A stretch of DNA of 64,000 nt, taken from contig CASFDW010000001.1 in assembly GCA_949293595.1 (NCBI GenBank), positions 1 through 64,000 on the forward strand, given 5' to 3'. Source of the DNA: an uncultured Spirochaetales bacterium (lineage in GTDB: Bacteria > Spirochaetota > Spirochaetia > Sphaerochaetales > Sphaerochaetaceae). Below, in pieces: positions 17,781 to 26,183 of the stretch. The position numbers were made by a program, and so were the translations under genes. The first letter of the stretch is position 1. Every line of letters begins with the position of its first letter. The notes under the pieces were generated by a model. It did not search any database and was not told where the DNA came from. It saw nothing but the letters and a program-made list of their open reading frames with translations.

Positions 17781-18894
17781 AATACCTTTCAAGATAGCTT
17801 TTCTTGAAGCTCCTGAAGGTGCCGTCTTCTATGCTCCGCCTTATCCTGACCATGAGGTCGAACAGGTATGTGAGGTTGTGCTCCGTTGCGAGCATTCCAC
17901 CAAGCATCTCGTTGCATTTCACAAGATGATGCATGTACGCCCTGCTGTACTTGCGGCAGCATGTGCACCTGCAGCCCTCCATGACGGGGGACATGTCGAA
18001 CTTGTGCACGGCCTTCTTGAGCACAAGCGGACCATCGTCGGTGAAAACGGTGCCGTTGCGGGCCATGCGGGTGGCGAGGACACAGTCGAAGAGGTCTATT
18101 CCGTTCTCCACCGCCTCGAGGATGTAGTCGGGACTTCCGATTCCCATGACATACCGGGGCTTCCCGTAGGTCGTGTATTCAGCCGTGAAGGCGAGGAAAT
18201 GATTGAACTTCTCCTTCTCCTCACCCACGGAAAGACCGCCTATCGCGATTCCGGGAAAATCCATATCGCTGAGAGTCTCCGCGCTCTCGCGCCGGAGATC
18301 CTCGTAGAAATTACCCTGGATTATGCCGAAAAGGTTCCCCTTGAACGCATCCCCGAGCCTGTTTCTCTCGCAAATAGACCGCTCTGCCCAGCTTCTCGTG
18401 ATCTCCCATGCCTTCCTCGCCTCCCTGTATCCTATCTCCGGAGGGGTGCATACATCCAGGCACATCGCGACATCAGATCCGATGACCGCCTGCACGTCAA
18501 CGACTTTCTCCGGAGTGAAGATGTGTCTGGAACCGTCTATGTGGCTCTGGAAGCTGACGCCGTTTTCGCTGATCTTGCGAAGTCCGGAAAGGCTGAAGAC
18601 CTGGAAGCCGCCACTGTCCGTGAGTATGTTACCGTCCCAAGAGGAGAAATTGTGGACACCGCCGAACTTTCCCAGGACCTCGACCCCGGGCCGGAGATAG
18701 AGATGGTACGTGTTTGCAAGGATCATCGTGTATCCGATCTCCTTGAGCCTGTCATGATAGATCCCCTTCACGGTCGCGTTAGTGCCTACCGGCATGAACG
18801 CCGGAGTAACAACGTCCCCGTGTGGCAGATGGACTGTTCCAAGACGGGCCTTTGTCTCCCCGTCCTTCTTCAAAAGCGTGAAAATCCCACTCAT
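17770..18894 (-). CDS. tgt: queuine tRNA-ribosyltransferase
   Basis: Tgt exchanges guanine 34 for preQ1 in tRNAs with GUN anticodons. The 374-residue protein carries the base-recognition motif ILTDSGGFQVFSLSGLRK, the GGLSVGE loop, the nucleophile region LFDCVLATRMARNGT and the zinc site CRCTCCRKYSRAYMHHL. It pairs functionally with QueA, encoded about 24 kb away in this window. Its start overlaps the lptG stop by four bases (ATGA). Being placed with lptF/lptG in one operon is a packing feature rather than an obvious functional link. Confidence 0.96.
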   Translation of the reverse strand: MSGIFTLLKKDGETKARLGTVHLPHGDVVTPAFMPVGTNATVKGIYHDRLKEIGYTMILANTYHLYLRPGVEVLGKFGGVHNFSSWDGNILTDSGGFQVFSLSGLRKISENGVSFQSHIDGSRHIFTPEKVVDVQAVIGSDVAMCLDVCTPPEIGYREARKAWEITRSWAERSICERNRLGDAFKGNLFGIIQGNFYEDLRRESAETLSDMDFPGIAIGGLSVGEEKEKFNHFLAFTAEYTTYGKPRYVMGIGSPDYILEAVENGIDLFDCVLATRMARNGTVFTDDGPLVLKKAVHKFDMSPVMEGCRCTCCRKYSRAYMHHLVKCNEMLGGMLATEHNLTYLFDLMVRIRRSIEDGTFRSFKKSYLERYYGK

Positions 18895-19970
18895 ATCCTT
18901 TTACCAACCTTGGATATCACGAGGCTGAGGAGCACGGTCAGCAGCAGCGGACAGAATACGACGGTGCATGCAGGAACCATCCCCTGCCTCGCGACAATTG
19001 AGAATATCATATCGGAAACATAGTATACAACAGCAATGACGAGCGACTGAACTATGGAGAAAAGAAGGATGTTCTTCTTGAATGTGTAGTTCATCATGAG
19101 TGCGATCGATGACATCACCAAAACGGAAAGAGGCTCGAAGAAGCGGGAAAGGAACTCTGTCATCTTCTCCTGATAAGATGCGGGGTTCACCTTCTCCAGC
19201 CTTTGCAGGTAATCCAGAGCGCTCGAGGCATCCATCGTCTCCATCCTCATGTTCCTGCTTTCAAAAAGCTCTGGCTCGATGGAAAAGCCCTCCTCGACAT
19301 AAACAGGATAAAATGTCAAAAAAATCCCTCCGTCGCCGGGAATCACCACCTTTGCATCATAAAATGTCCATCCCTCCGGTCTGTAGTCCGCATAGCGTGC
19401 ATCAAGCCTCATCCCGATTGCGCCGTCTTGACTTTTCACCACGGTCGGGGAATACAGCCGCATGTCGCTCTTGCCATAGCTGCGCGCATGAACCAAATAG
19501 CCCGATCCCTCGTCATAAAGGCTGATGTTTGTCGGATCGCTTGTCCCGCTTTGTCCGAAATACTCCGCGCCGAGGCGTATGTTGGCATCCTTCCATGCTG
19601 TTCCAACGGTTTCGTTGAACAGAAAAACCAGCACGGACAGCACAACCGACAAAAGGACGATAGGAAACACCAGCCGAGTCCTGCTTGTCCCCGCCCCGTA
19701 GATCGCGATGAGCTCGTTGTTCGCGCTCATGTCCGACAGAAAATAGCTGACCGAGAAAAGGCAGGAGACGGACAAGAGCAGAATATAGTAGTTCGAGAGC
19801 GCCGAGAATGCGTATGCCACAACCTCCGCAGGGCCGAAACCGTCCCCGGCGATGTAGGAATCAAGATGCATGAAAGTCTCGACCGCCATCACGAGGAATG
19901 CGAATATCAGAAATGTCGAAACCATCGTCGTAACAATCCTGGCAAGCGTGTAACGCGTGAATATCCTCAT
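18891..19970 (-). CDS. lptG: LptF/LptG-type permease (YjgP/YjgQ family), second copy
   Basis: LptF and LptG are the inner-membrane halves of the ABC system that extracts lipopolysaccharide-like glycolipids for transport to the outer membrane. The 359-residue protein has the family layout: N-terminal transmembrane pair (RIFTRYTLARIVTTMVSTFLIF), more helices to about residue 120, a periplasmic beta domain (120-255) and three C-terminal helices. The ATG at 19970 follows AGGAAGG and overlaps the previous stop by four bases. Whether it is functionally LptG or LptF cannot be decided. No ATPase lptB lies nearby. Many spirochaetes lack classical LPS, so the substrate is uncertain. Confidence 0.82.
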   Translation of the reverse strand: MRIFTRYTLARIVTTMVSTFLIFAFLVMAVETFMHLDSYIAGDGFGPAEVVAYAFSALSNYYILLLSVSCLFSVSYFLSDMSANNELIAIYGAGTSRTRLVFPIVLLSVVLSVLVFLFNETVGTAWKDANIRLGAEYFGQSGTSDPTNISLYDEGSGYLVHARSYGKSDMRLYSPTVVKSQDGAIGMRLDARYADYRPEGWTFYDAKVVIPGDGGIFLTFYPVYVEEGFSIEPELFESRNMRMETMDASSALDYLQRLEKVNPASYQEKMTEFLSRFFEPLSVLVMSSIALMMNYTFKKNILLFSIVQSLVIAVVYYVSDMIFSIVARQGMVPACTVVFCPLLLTVLLSLVISKVGKRI

Positions 19971-21223
19971 CTCGCCTTCCTCATCAGGAACATGAACAGC
20001 GCCCCGAGCACAAGCACCGACATGTCGGCCAGATAGATCAGCAGATACGGACTGAAGGAGACATCGAATATCTTGAGCTGCGAGAAAAAGAGTATGTACC
20101 AGTAGGAAACAGCGACCAAAAGCGATATCGCGAATCCGGTGAGCCTGCCGTACTTGAGCTTGAGAAGCGCGAAAGGAAGGGCCGAAAGACTCAGGCACAG
20201 GCAGGCAAGGGACAGGGCGGATTTCTTTGCAAGCTCGGCCTTGTAGTACTGGGCATAGAAATCTATCGGACGAACAGACGTGGCGTCCAGACCGCTCAGG
20301 GCAACGTCAATCTCGTCGTCCATCGGAACTCCGCTACAGATCTGCCTCCTGACAGCCGACGAGATGTCGAGGAGATAGTCCTCCCGCATGTCGGACCATG
20401 CCCCGACCTGATCCTCCTCGACCACCCTTCGCTCCCTGATTGAGGAAAGAAGCTCCTTGGACGACAGGTTTGCAGGACTTGTGCTCGTGAGGGTCGGAAC
20501 CTGGTTTGAAAAATCAAGATAGAGCGTTGCACTGCGGCTTCTCGCCACAAGATTCGTGGATCCATCGGTGGAATCGGTCATGAGTATTTCGGGATCCGAA
20601 AGCTCGATCCTGTACAGGAAGGACGAAACATCCACCATGCCTATCCTTCCCTCCGGTGATGCTATCGTCCTTTCATCCTTCCCATCGGAGGTGCCGATCA
20701 TGATTATGTCCTTTATCCTGTCGCCTTCGACCTCCCCGTTGCTCAGCACGATATCCCCTATCGTGTTTATACCGTTGCTCTCTATCTCGAAAGTCGGGAG
20801 GTCCACCATCAGCTCGGTAAGACGTTGCTTGTATATGATGTTGGACCAAGGGAGAAGAAAGTCGCTCACAAAATAAGTGAGCAGGGAGAATACGAGCGCC
20901 CAGAGTATTATCGGACGGAACACCCGGCTCAGGCCGACCCCGCTGCTGCGAAGTGCGAGAAGCTCGTTCGAGGAATTCAGATCGCCGAGGACCATCGAGG
21001 TGCCCGAAAGGGTCGCAAAGGGGATGGTGTATATCAAAAACTGCGGCATCGAAAGGAAAACCATCGCGAGCATCGTCGTGAAGGTTATGTTCTTGAGCAT
21101 TATCTTCTGGACAAGAAGAAGTATGGAATTGACAAAAAATATCAGGAAGAAGAACGTGAAGGAGACAAGGAAATTCAACAGATACTCTTTGGAAATGTAT
21201 TTGAACAACAGGCCTTTTGCCAA
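19967..21223 (-). CDS. lptF: LptF/LptG-type permease (YjgP/YjgQ family), first copy
   Basis: This is the partner of the next gene, with the same architecture in 418 residues: transmembrane helices near 10-30, 45-70 and 85-115, a large periplasmic domain (about 120-330) and three C-terminal helices ending in MFLMRKAR. The early motif LGDLNSSNELLALRSSGVGLSRVFRPI is typical of the family. The likely start is TTG at 21223, one base after the dut stop, preceded by AGGGG. The frame is open to 21280, but upstream residues overlap dut and look unnatural. Two adjacent paralogues coupled by ATGA support a heterodimer. Confidence 0.82.
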   Translation of the reverse strand: MAKGLLFKYISKEYLLNFLVSFTFFFLIFFVNSILLLVQKIMLKNITFTTMLAMVFLSMPQFLIYTIPFATLSGTSMVLGDLNSSNELLALRSSGVGLSRVFRPIILWALVFSLLTYFVSDFLLPWSNIIYKQRLTELMVDLPTFEIESNGINTIGDIVLSNGEVEGDRIKDIIMIGTSDGKDERTIASPEGRIGMVDVSSFLYRIELSDPEILMTDSTDGSTNLVARSRSATLYLDFSNQVPTLTSTSPANLSSKELLSSIRERRVVEEDQVGAWSDMREDYLLDISSAVRRQICSGVPMDDEIDVALSGLDATSVRPIDFYAQYYKAELAKKSALSLACLCLSLSALPFALLKLKYGRLTGFAISLLVAVSYWYILFFSQLKIFDVSFSPYLLIYLADMSVLVLGALFMFLMRKAR

Positions 21224-21224
21224 C

Positions 21225-21662
21225 TTACACCCCTGTCGAACCGAACCCCCCGGACATCCTGCCGGTCCTTCCCAGCTCATCCTTCTCCTTGAAGGAGCAT
21301 TTTGTGACCGCAGACGGAACTATCTGCGCGATCCTGTCTCCGTTTCTTATCACGAACGGCTTGTCTGACAGGTTGATGAGGATCACCTTGACCTCCCCCC
21401 TGTAGTCGGAATCGATCGTGCCGGGGGAATTGAGCACGGTCACGCCGTTTTTGAGCGCAAGCCCGCTTCTTGGGCGGACCTGCACCTCATAGCCATCCGG
21501 AATCTCCATGAAGATTCCGGTCGGGACACAGACGATCGATCCGGCTCCAAGCACTATTTCCTCCTCCAGACAGGCACGGATGTCCAACCCTGCGCTGCCG
21601 GAGGTCTCATAAGCCGGGGGCACCGCCCCCTCCCTGCACCTGAAGCCTATCTCGATCATCAT
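21225..21662 (-). CDS. dut: deoxyuridine 5'-triphosphate nucleotidohydrolase (dUTPase)
   Basis: dUTPase converts dUTP to dUMP and pyrophosphate, keeping uracil out of DNA and supplying thymidylate synthesis. The 145-residue trimeric-type protein shows motifs in order: [47 protein letters not shown] and the C-terminal phosphate-binding arm [14 protein letters not shown] (family RGxGGFGSTG). The ATG at 21662 overlaps the pnp stop by four bases. Confidence 0.96.
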   Translation of the reverse strand: MMIEIGFRCREGAVPPAYETSGSAGLDIRACLEEEIVLGAGSIVCVPTGIFMEIPDGYEVQVRPRSGLALKNGVTVLNSPGTIDSDYRGEVKVILINLSDKPFVIRNGDRIAQIVPSAVTKCSFKEKDELGRTGRMSGGFGSTGV

Positions 21663-23788
21663 TTCTCCTCTGTCTTCTCTTCGCTTTCCGGCTGGGCGTC
21701 GATGTACGAGAGGTTGAGCCTGCCCATCCTGTCGATCTCGATGAGCTTGACATCGACCTCCTGACCCTGCTGGAGGACGTCAGTGACGTTCTTCACGCGC
21801 TTCTTGCTGAGCTTGGAGATATGGCAGAGACCTTCCTTGCCCGGAAGTATCTCGATGAAAGCACCGAAATCAACGATCCTCTTGACGGTTCCATGGTAGA
21901 TATGTCCGACCTCGGGCTCCTCAATGATCGCCATGATGAGACGCTTGGCCTCCTGTGCGGAAGCATTGTTCCTTCCATAGATCATGACCTCGCCGTCATC
22001 ATTGATGTTGACCTCTGCGCCGCTCTGTGCGCTTATGCCCTTGATGGTCTTGCCGCCTGTTCCTATTATCGCGCCTATCTTGTCGTCCTCAACATGGAAG
22101 CTGAGGATCTTGGGTGCGAGCTCGCTTATCTCGCTCCTCGGCCCCTCGAGGGTCTTGGACATGATGGAAAGGATGTGCATCCTTCCCTCCTTTGCCTGGT
22201 CGAGCGCCTTGCTCATGATCTCGGGCGTCACACCTGCGATCTTGATATCCATCTGGAATGCAGTGATTCCATCCTTGGTTCCTGCGACCTTGAAATCCAT
22301 GTCGCCGAGATGGTCCTCCTCACCGAGGATATCGGAAAGAACGACGTACTTGGAGTAATCGGCTCCTTCGGTTATGAGCCCCATCGCGATACCAGCGACA
22401 GGTTTGGAGATCGGCACTCCGGCATCCATGAGGCTGAGACAGCCACCGCAGACAGAAGCCATCGACGAAGAGCCGTTGGACTCCATGATCTCGGAGACGA
22501 CACGCACGGTGTACGGGAACTTGTCCTTCTTGGGAACAACGGCCTCGAGAGCCCTCTGCGCAAGATGTCCGTGACCGATCTCACGCCTTCCGGTTGTAAG
22601 CCTTCCGCATTCACCGACGCTGTATGGAGGGAAATTGTAGTGGAGCATGAAGTTCGAATACGTCTTGTCCCCGTCGATATTGTCGAAGAGCTGCTCGTCC
22701 TGGACCGTACCGAGTGTTGTTACCGCGAGGGACTGGGTCTCACCGCGTGTGAAAAGCGCCGAGCCATGGGTAGACGGAAGGACACCGACCTCGCAGGTGA
22801 TCGGTCTGATTTCTGTCACCTTTCTTCCGTCGGTGCGGATGCCGTCGTTCAATATGGAGGAACGGAGGATGTTGTATTCCATGTCCTCGAAAAGCTTTGC
22901 AAGTTGCGCGGGCCTCTTGTCATCCTCCGCGATAAGATCGGCATAGCGAGCCTTGACCTGCTCGTGAGCCTCCTCGAGTGCGGCATACCTGTTCTGCTTG
23001 CCCTTGACGAAGGAGGCCTCCTTGATGAGTGGATATGCGAATTTCTCGACTTCATCGAGCCACTGGGTGTCCTCCTGCTCGATCTCCATCAGGGGAAGCT
23101 TCTCCTTTCCTGCAATCTCCCTCATCTGCATCTGCGCCTCGCAGATTCTGGTGATGACGGGCTGTGCCGTTGCTATGGCCTGGAGCATCTCATCCTCGCT
23201 GACTTCCTTTGCACCTCCCTCGACCATCGTGATTCCATCATGGGTTCCGGCAACGACTATGTCCAGGCTTGCAGACGGAATCTGCTGGAAAGTCGGGTTG
23301 ATCACATACTTTCCGTCGATGAGGGCGACACGTACGGCCGCAATCGGTCCGTAGAACGGAATATCTGAAATAGTGACAGCACAGCTTGCCGCGTTGATTG
23401 CGATGATGTCAGGGGTGTTGATCATGTCCGAGGATACGACCGTCGGAACGATCTGGATCTCGCGTCCGAACGCCTTGTCGAAAAGCGGCCTCATCGGGCG
23501 GTCGATAAGACGGGAGACAAGAATCTCCTTGTCCTTGGGCTTGGATTCCCTCTTGAGGAAACCTCCGGGGATCTTTCCTGCCGCATAGTATTTCTCGTTG
23601 TACTCGACAGAAACAGGTACGTAGTCGATGGGCTCCGAGGGCTGCTCGCCGCAGCATACGGTCGCGATGACCGCAGAACCCTTGTAATGGGCATAAACAG
23701 CACCGTTGGCCTGTTTCGCGATTTTGCCGGTTTCGAAAACCAGCTCTCCGTCTCCGATCTGGACGGATACCTTTTTAACATCAAACAT
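21659..23788 (-). CDS. pnp: polynucleotide phosphorylase
   Basis: PNPase degrades RNA 3' to 5' using phosphate and is a core of RNA turnover. The 709-residue protein has two RNase PH domains (about 1-220 and 310-540) separated by a helical linker, then a KH domain ([16 protein letters not shown]) and an S1 domain ([24 protein letters not shown]). The length matches the family. It lies 92 bases after rpsO behind an attenuator-like hairpin, the arrangement known for rpsO-pnp in E. coli, where pnp autoregulates its leader. Whether that holds here is unknown. Confidence 0.97.
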   Translation of the reverse strand: MFDVKKVSVQIGDGELVFETGKIAKQANGAVYAHYKGSAVIATVCCGEQPSEPIDYVPVSVEYNEKYYAAGKIPGGFLKRESKPKDKEILVSRLIDRPMRPLFDKAFGREIQIVPTVVSSDMINTPDIIAINAASCAVTISDIPFYGPIAAVRVALIDGKYVINPTFQQIPSASLDIVVAGTHDGITMVEGGAKEVSEDEMLQAIATAQPVITRICEAQMQMREIAGKEKLPLMEIEQEDTQWLDEVEKFAYPLIKEASFVKGKQNRYAALEEAHEQVKARYADLIAEDDKRPAQLAKLFEDMEYNILRSSILNDGIRTDGRKVTEIRPITCEVGVLPSTHGSALFTRGETQSLAVTTLGTVQDEQLFDNIDGDKTYSNFMLHYNFPPYSVGECGRLTTGRREIGHGHLAQRALEAVVPKKDKFPYTVRVVSEIMESNGSSSMASVCGGCLSLMDAGVPISKPVAGIAMGLITEGADYSKYVVLSDILGEEDHLGDMDFKVAGTKDGITAFQMDIKIAGVTPEIMSKALDQAKEGRMHILSIMSKTLEGPRSEISELAPKILSFHVEDDKIGAIIGTGGKTIKGISAQSGAEVNINDDGEVMIYGRNNASAQEAKRLIMAIIEEPEVGHIYHGTVKRIVDFGAFIEILPGKEGLCHISKLSKKRVKNVTDVLQQGQEVDVKLIEIDRMGRLNLSYIDAQPESEEKTEEK

Positions 23789-23829
23789 TCTCTGATTCCT
23801 TCTTTAAGTTCTTTTATTGTTCTTTATAG

Positions 23830-23864
23830 AAAAATGCGGAAAGCGCAATACAGGCCTTCCGCAT
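23830..23864 (-). terminator. terminator or attenuator between rpsO and pnp
   Basis: On the minus strand a 10-bp stem (ATGCGGAAGG with CTTTCCGCAT, one G-U pair) with an 11-base loop is followed by TTTTT. Read-through must occur to reach pnp, unless pnp has its own promoter in the AT-rich bases just downstream. It may also be a processing site. Confidence 0.7.
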
Positions 23865-23880
23865 CCACGTTTTGCTTTCG

Positions 23881-24147
23881 TTATTTTCTAAGACCGAGCT
23901 CGGCGATGAGCTGCCTGTACTCGTTGATGTCCCTGTTCTTGATGTACTTCAGAAGCCTTCTTCTCTGTCCGACAAGCTTCAGAAGGCCTCTTCTGGATGC
24001 ATGATCCTTCGGGTTTGCCTTGAAGTGTGCCTGAAGATCATTGATCCTCGTGGTCAAAAGTGCTACCTGGACCTTGCTGTCCCCCGTGTTCTTCTCATCT
24101 CCGCCGAACTTGACGACGACTTCCTTCTTCATTTCACCGGTTACCAT
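23881..24147 (-). CDS. rpsO: 30S ribosomal protein S15
   Basis: S15 binds 16S rRNA helices 20-22 early in small-subunit assembly. The 88-residue protein shows TGDSKVQVALLTTRINDLQAHFKANPKDHASRRGL (family pattern GSPEVQVALLTxRINxLTxHxKxxxKDxxSRRGL), given here in pieces: VQVALLTTRINDLQ, KDHASRRGLL and LVGQRRRLLKYI. The ATG at 24147 gives the family length and has GGAG six bases upstream. An ATG at 24159 would overlap ribF further. The start overlaps the end of ribF by 14 bases. Confidence 0.96.
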   Translation of the reverse strand: MVTGEMKKEVVVKFGGDEKNTGDSKVQVALLTTRINDLQAHFKANPKDHASRRGLLKLVGQRRRLLKYIKNRDINEYRQLIAELGLRK

Positions 24148-24982
24148 AAACCTCTCCATAAATAATTATTGAATCAATTTGCAACGACCGCCGGGCGGAC
24201 ACCTTCCGAACCGGGTTTCCGGATGTCCCGTCAATAACGACGCGCAGGTCGCTGGACCCGGGCATCAACGTGCATCCGAGGATTTCCCCGTCAGAAAGCA
24301 TCAATCCGGCTCCATAGGCTCCTGGTGGCGGCAGAAGCTGCTGGATGGGATCCCTGCTGAAAACCAGTACGCCACAATCCAACCTGTAAGGGATCGTCAT
24401 CAGGTCGACCCTGTAGCCCTGGCCGGAGTATTCCAGGTAAGACCTGAAATCCCCCTCTCCTATCATTCTTCTCAACGACGACGAGGATATCTTCTCCCCG
24501 TCCTCCATCAAGACATGATCAACTTGTATTAGTTCCGTTTCAAGACCCTCCGCCCTAAGCAAAAAGCCAAGCCCCGGACCATCCGTGCTGCTTTCAGGAC
24601 TACCGCATCTGAAATCCTTGCCGAGCACGAGGTATCTGACATTGCCCATGCATGCAAGCATGTGTGCAAAGCCACTAGCAGAAATTCTACTGAATATTTC
24701 AGAAAAGTCAATAACGCAGAAAGAATTGATTCCAAAAGTGGAGACATATTCCTTTCTCAGGCGGAGCGTGTCCAGGCTGCCGGTGTTCCCCGGCTTTGGA
24801 TTGGATGAAAACGTGACCACGACGCTTTCCAGCCCCGGGTTTCCATCAACCAGCCCCGCAAGGGTTCCGAATATCTTCCTATGCCCCTTATGGACTCCGT
24901 CGAAAACCCCTATGGCAACAGCCAGATCCTTTTTTCTGAGGCTTCCATCCCCGACAACCGAGGCAAAATCGAACTCCCTCAT
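24134..24982 (-). CDS. ribF: RibF-family FMN adenylyltransferase, riboflavin-kinase half not recognisable
   Basis: RibF normally phosphorylates riboflavin to FMN and adenylates it to FAD. The N-terminal adenylyltransferase half is clear (AIGVFDGVHKGHRKIF, VVTFSSNPKP, LVLGKDFRCG and KISSSSLRRMIGEGD). The C-terminal part (about 185-282) lacks the kinase signature GxPTAN and the NxGxxPTF region. It reads only as a loose beta-rich sequence (IPYRLDCGVLVF...GAGLMLSDGEILGCTLM). At 282 residues it is shorter than the usual 305-320. It may make FAD only, or be a divergent bifunctional enzyme. Its ATG directly follows the truB stop. The context truB-ribF-rpsO is canonical. Confidence 0.85.
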   Translation of the reverse strand: MREFDFASVVGDGSLRKKDLAVAIGVFDGVHKGHRKIFGTLAGLVDGNPGLESVVVTFSSNPKPGNTGSLDTLRLRKEYVSTFGINSFCVIDFSEIFSRISASGFAHMLACMGNVRYLVLGKDFRCGSPESSTDGPGLGFLLRAEGLETELIQVDHVLMEDGEKISSSSLRRMIGEGDFRSYLEYSGQGYRVDLMTIPYRLDCGVLVFSRDPIQQLLPPPGAYGAGLMLSDGEILGCTLMPGSSDLRVVIDGTSGNPVRKVSARRSLQIDSIIIYGEVYGNR

Positions 24983-25825
24983 TCAGAACCTCGCAAGAAC
25001 CTTCGTCCTGCCTCCCGATTTCTCTGCGACGGCATAGAGACGTTTTCCCAGATACATGCTGTAGAAACCGGATGCGGACGGCGAGATACTTTCGATGTAT
25101 TCATCAAGAATCATGCCGTTCGATATCTCCTTCTCGAACCTGTCCGAATAGACGACGGTGCCAAGGAGCCCGGTCTCGTCGAGGATCCTGGCTGTGTCGT
25201 ATCCCAGACACGAGCCGATCTCGTACGGCCCTATCGATATGCGTCTCAGCTCCTGGAGATGGGCCGCGCTCCCGCAGCTTTGCCCGATGTCACGGGCCAG
25301 GCTCCTGATGTAGGTGCCCTTGGACACATGTACCCTTATCCTGAGGCCACTGCCGTCGAAGGAAAGCTTTTCAAGCGAGAACACCTCGACCTGCCTTTCC
25401 GGCATCTCGAAATCAATCCCCCTCACCGCATTCCGGTAGGCGCGCCTCCCTCCCACATGCACGGCCGAATATTCGGGCGGGCGCTGCATCATGACACCTG
25501 TGAACGAAGGAAGGACGCTGTCCACGGTTTGCTCATCAGGGACAGGTGCGGTCCGGACGACGGACCCGTCCGGGTCCAGCGTATCCGTCTCGGCACCGAA
25601 GCTAACAAGGGCCTCATAGCTCTTGTCCATGGACGAGAACAAGGGATTTAGCCTCGTTGCGTTTCCGACAAGGACGATCATCAGCCCGGATGCGAACCTG
25701 TCAAGCGTCCCGGCATGCCCGACCTTCACCGATTCCGGGTATCTTTTCTTCACCGAATCCAGGAATCGGAACGATGTCACGCCGACGGGCTTGTCCATCA
25801 GAAGGATTTCAGTCCTCGCTTCCAT
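24983..25825 (-). CDS. truB: tRNA pseudouridine-55 synthase
   Basis: TruB makes pseudouridine 55 in the T-loop of tRNAs. The 280-residue protein has LLMDKPVGVTSF, the catalytic motif VGHAGTLDRFASGLMIV with its invariant Asp, FSSMDKSYEALVSFG, RPPEYSAVHVGGRRAYRNA and SKGTYIRSLARDIG. A PUA-like C-terminus follows. It overlaps the end of rbfA by 17 bases and directly abuts ribF. Confidence 0.96.
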   Translation of the reverse strand: MEARTEILLMDKPVGVTSFRFLDSVKKRYPESVKVGHAGTLDRFASGLMIVLVGNATRLNPLFSSMDKSYEALVSFGAETDTLDPDGSVVRTAPVPDEQTVDSVLPSFTGVMMQRPPEYSAVHVGGRRAYRNAVRGIDFEMPERQVEVFSLEKLSFDGSGLRIRVHVSKGTYIRSLARDIGQSCGSAAHLQELRRISIGPYEIGSCLGYDTARILDETGLLGTVVYSDRFEKEISNGMILDEYIESISPSASGFYSMYLGKRLYAVAEKSGGRTKVLARF

Positions 25826-26183
25826 CGTCCCTCACATCCTTCATCGCCTCGCTGATGAGGCTGTTTATCCTCTCGCCTTCCCTGAAGGACCGGTCCGCCT
25901 TGAAAACAAGAACGGGTGTGTTCCTGGTCCTCAGGTTCTGCGCAATGCGCGACTGGATGAAGGCCGACGCCCCCTGGAGGGCCTTTACCGATTTTTCGAG
26001 CGAAGCATCACCGAGTACGGATGAAACGTAGACGACGGCATGTGAATTGTCGCTGCTCAGCTCCACGTCGGTCACCGAAGTGAGTGTGCTGAGATTGGGA
26101 TTCTTTATCTGGCCCTGCAGGATCAGAGTGGAGATTATTCCAACAATCCTGCTTTCAAGCCGCTTTTTTGAAAACTCACTCAT
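25809..26183 (-). CDS. rbfA: 30S ribosome-binding factor A
   Basis: RbfA is a KH-fold protein that assists late 30S maturation around the 5' helix of 16S rRNA. The 124-residue protein has FSKKRLESRIVGIISTLIL at the N-terminus, the KH segment VTDVELSSDNSHAVVYVSSVLG and the C-terminal PVLVFKADRSFREGERINSLI (family LxFxxDxSxxxxxxIxxLL). The ATG at 26183 overlaps the infB stop by eight bases. The upstream open extension is infB read out of frame. Confidence 0.93.
   Translation of the reverse strand: MSEFSKKRLESRIVGIISTLILQGQIKNPNLSTLTSVTDVELSSDNSHAVVYVSSVLGDASLEKSVKALQGASAFIQSRIAQNLRTRNTPVLVFKADRSFREGERINSLISEAMKDVRDDGSED

Noticed and set aside
21821..23368. Long open frame (515 codons) on the plus strand opposite pnp
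   Set aside because: It is fully antisense to pnp, has no ribosome-binding site or recognisable domain, and arises from the codon pattern of the real gene.
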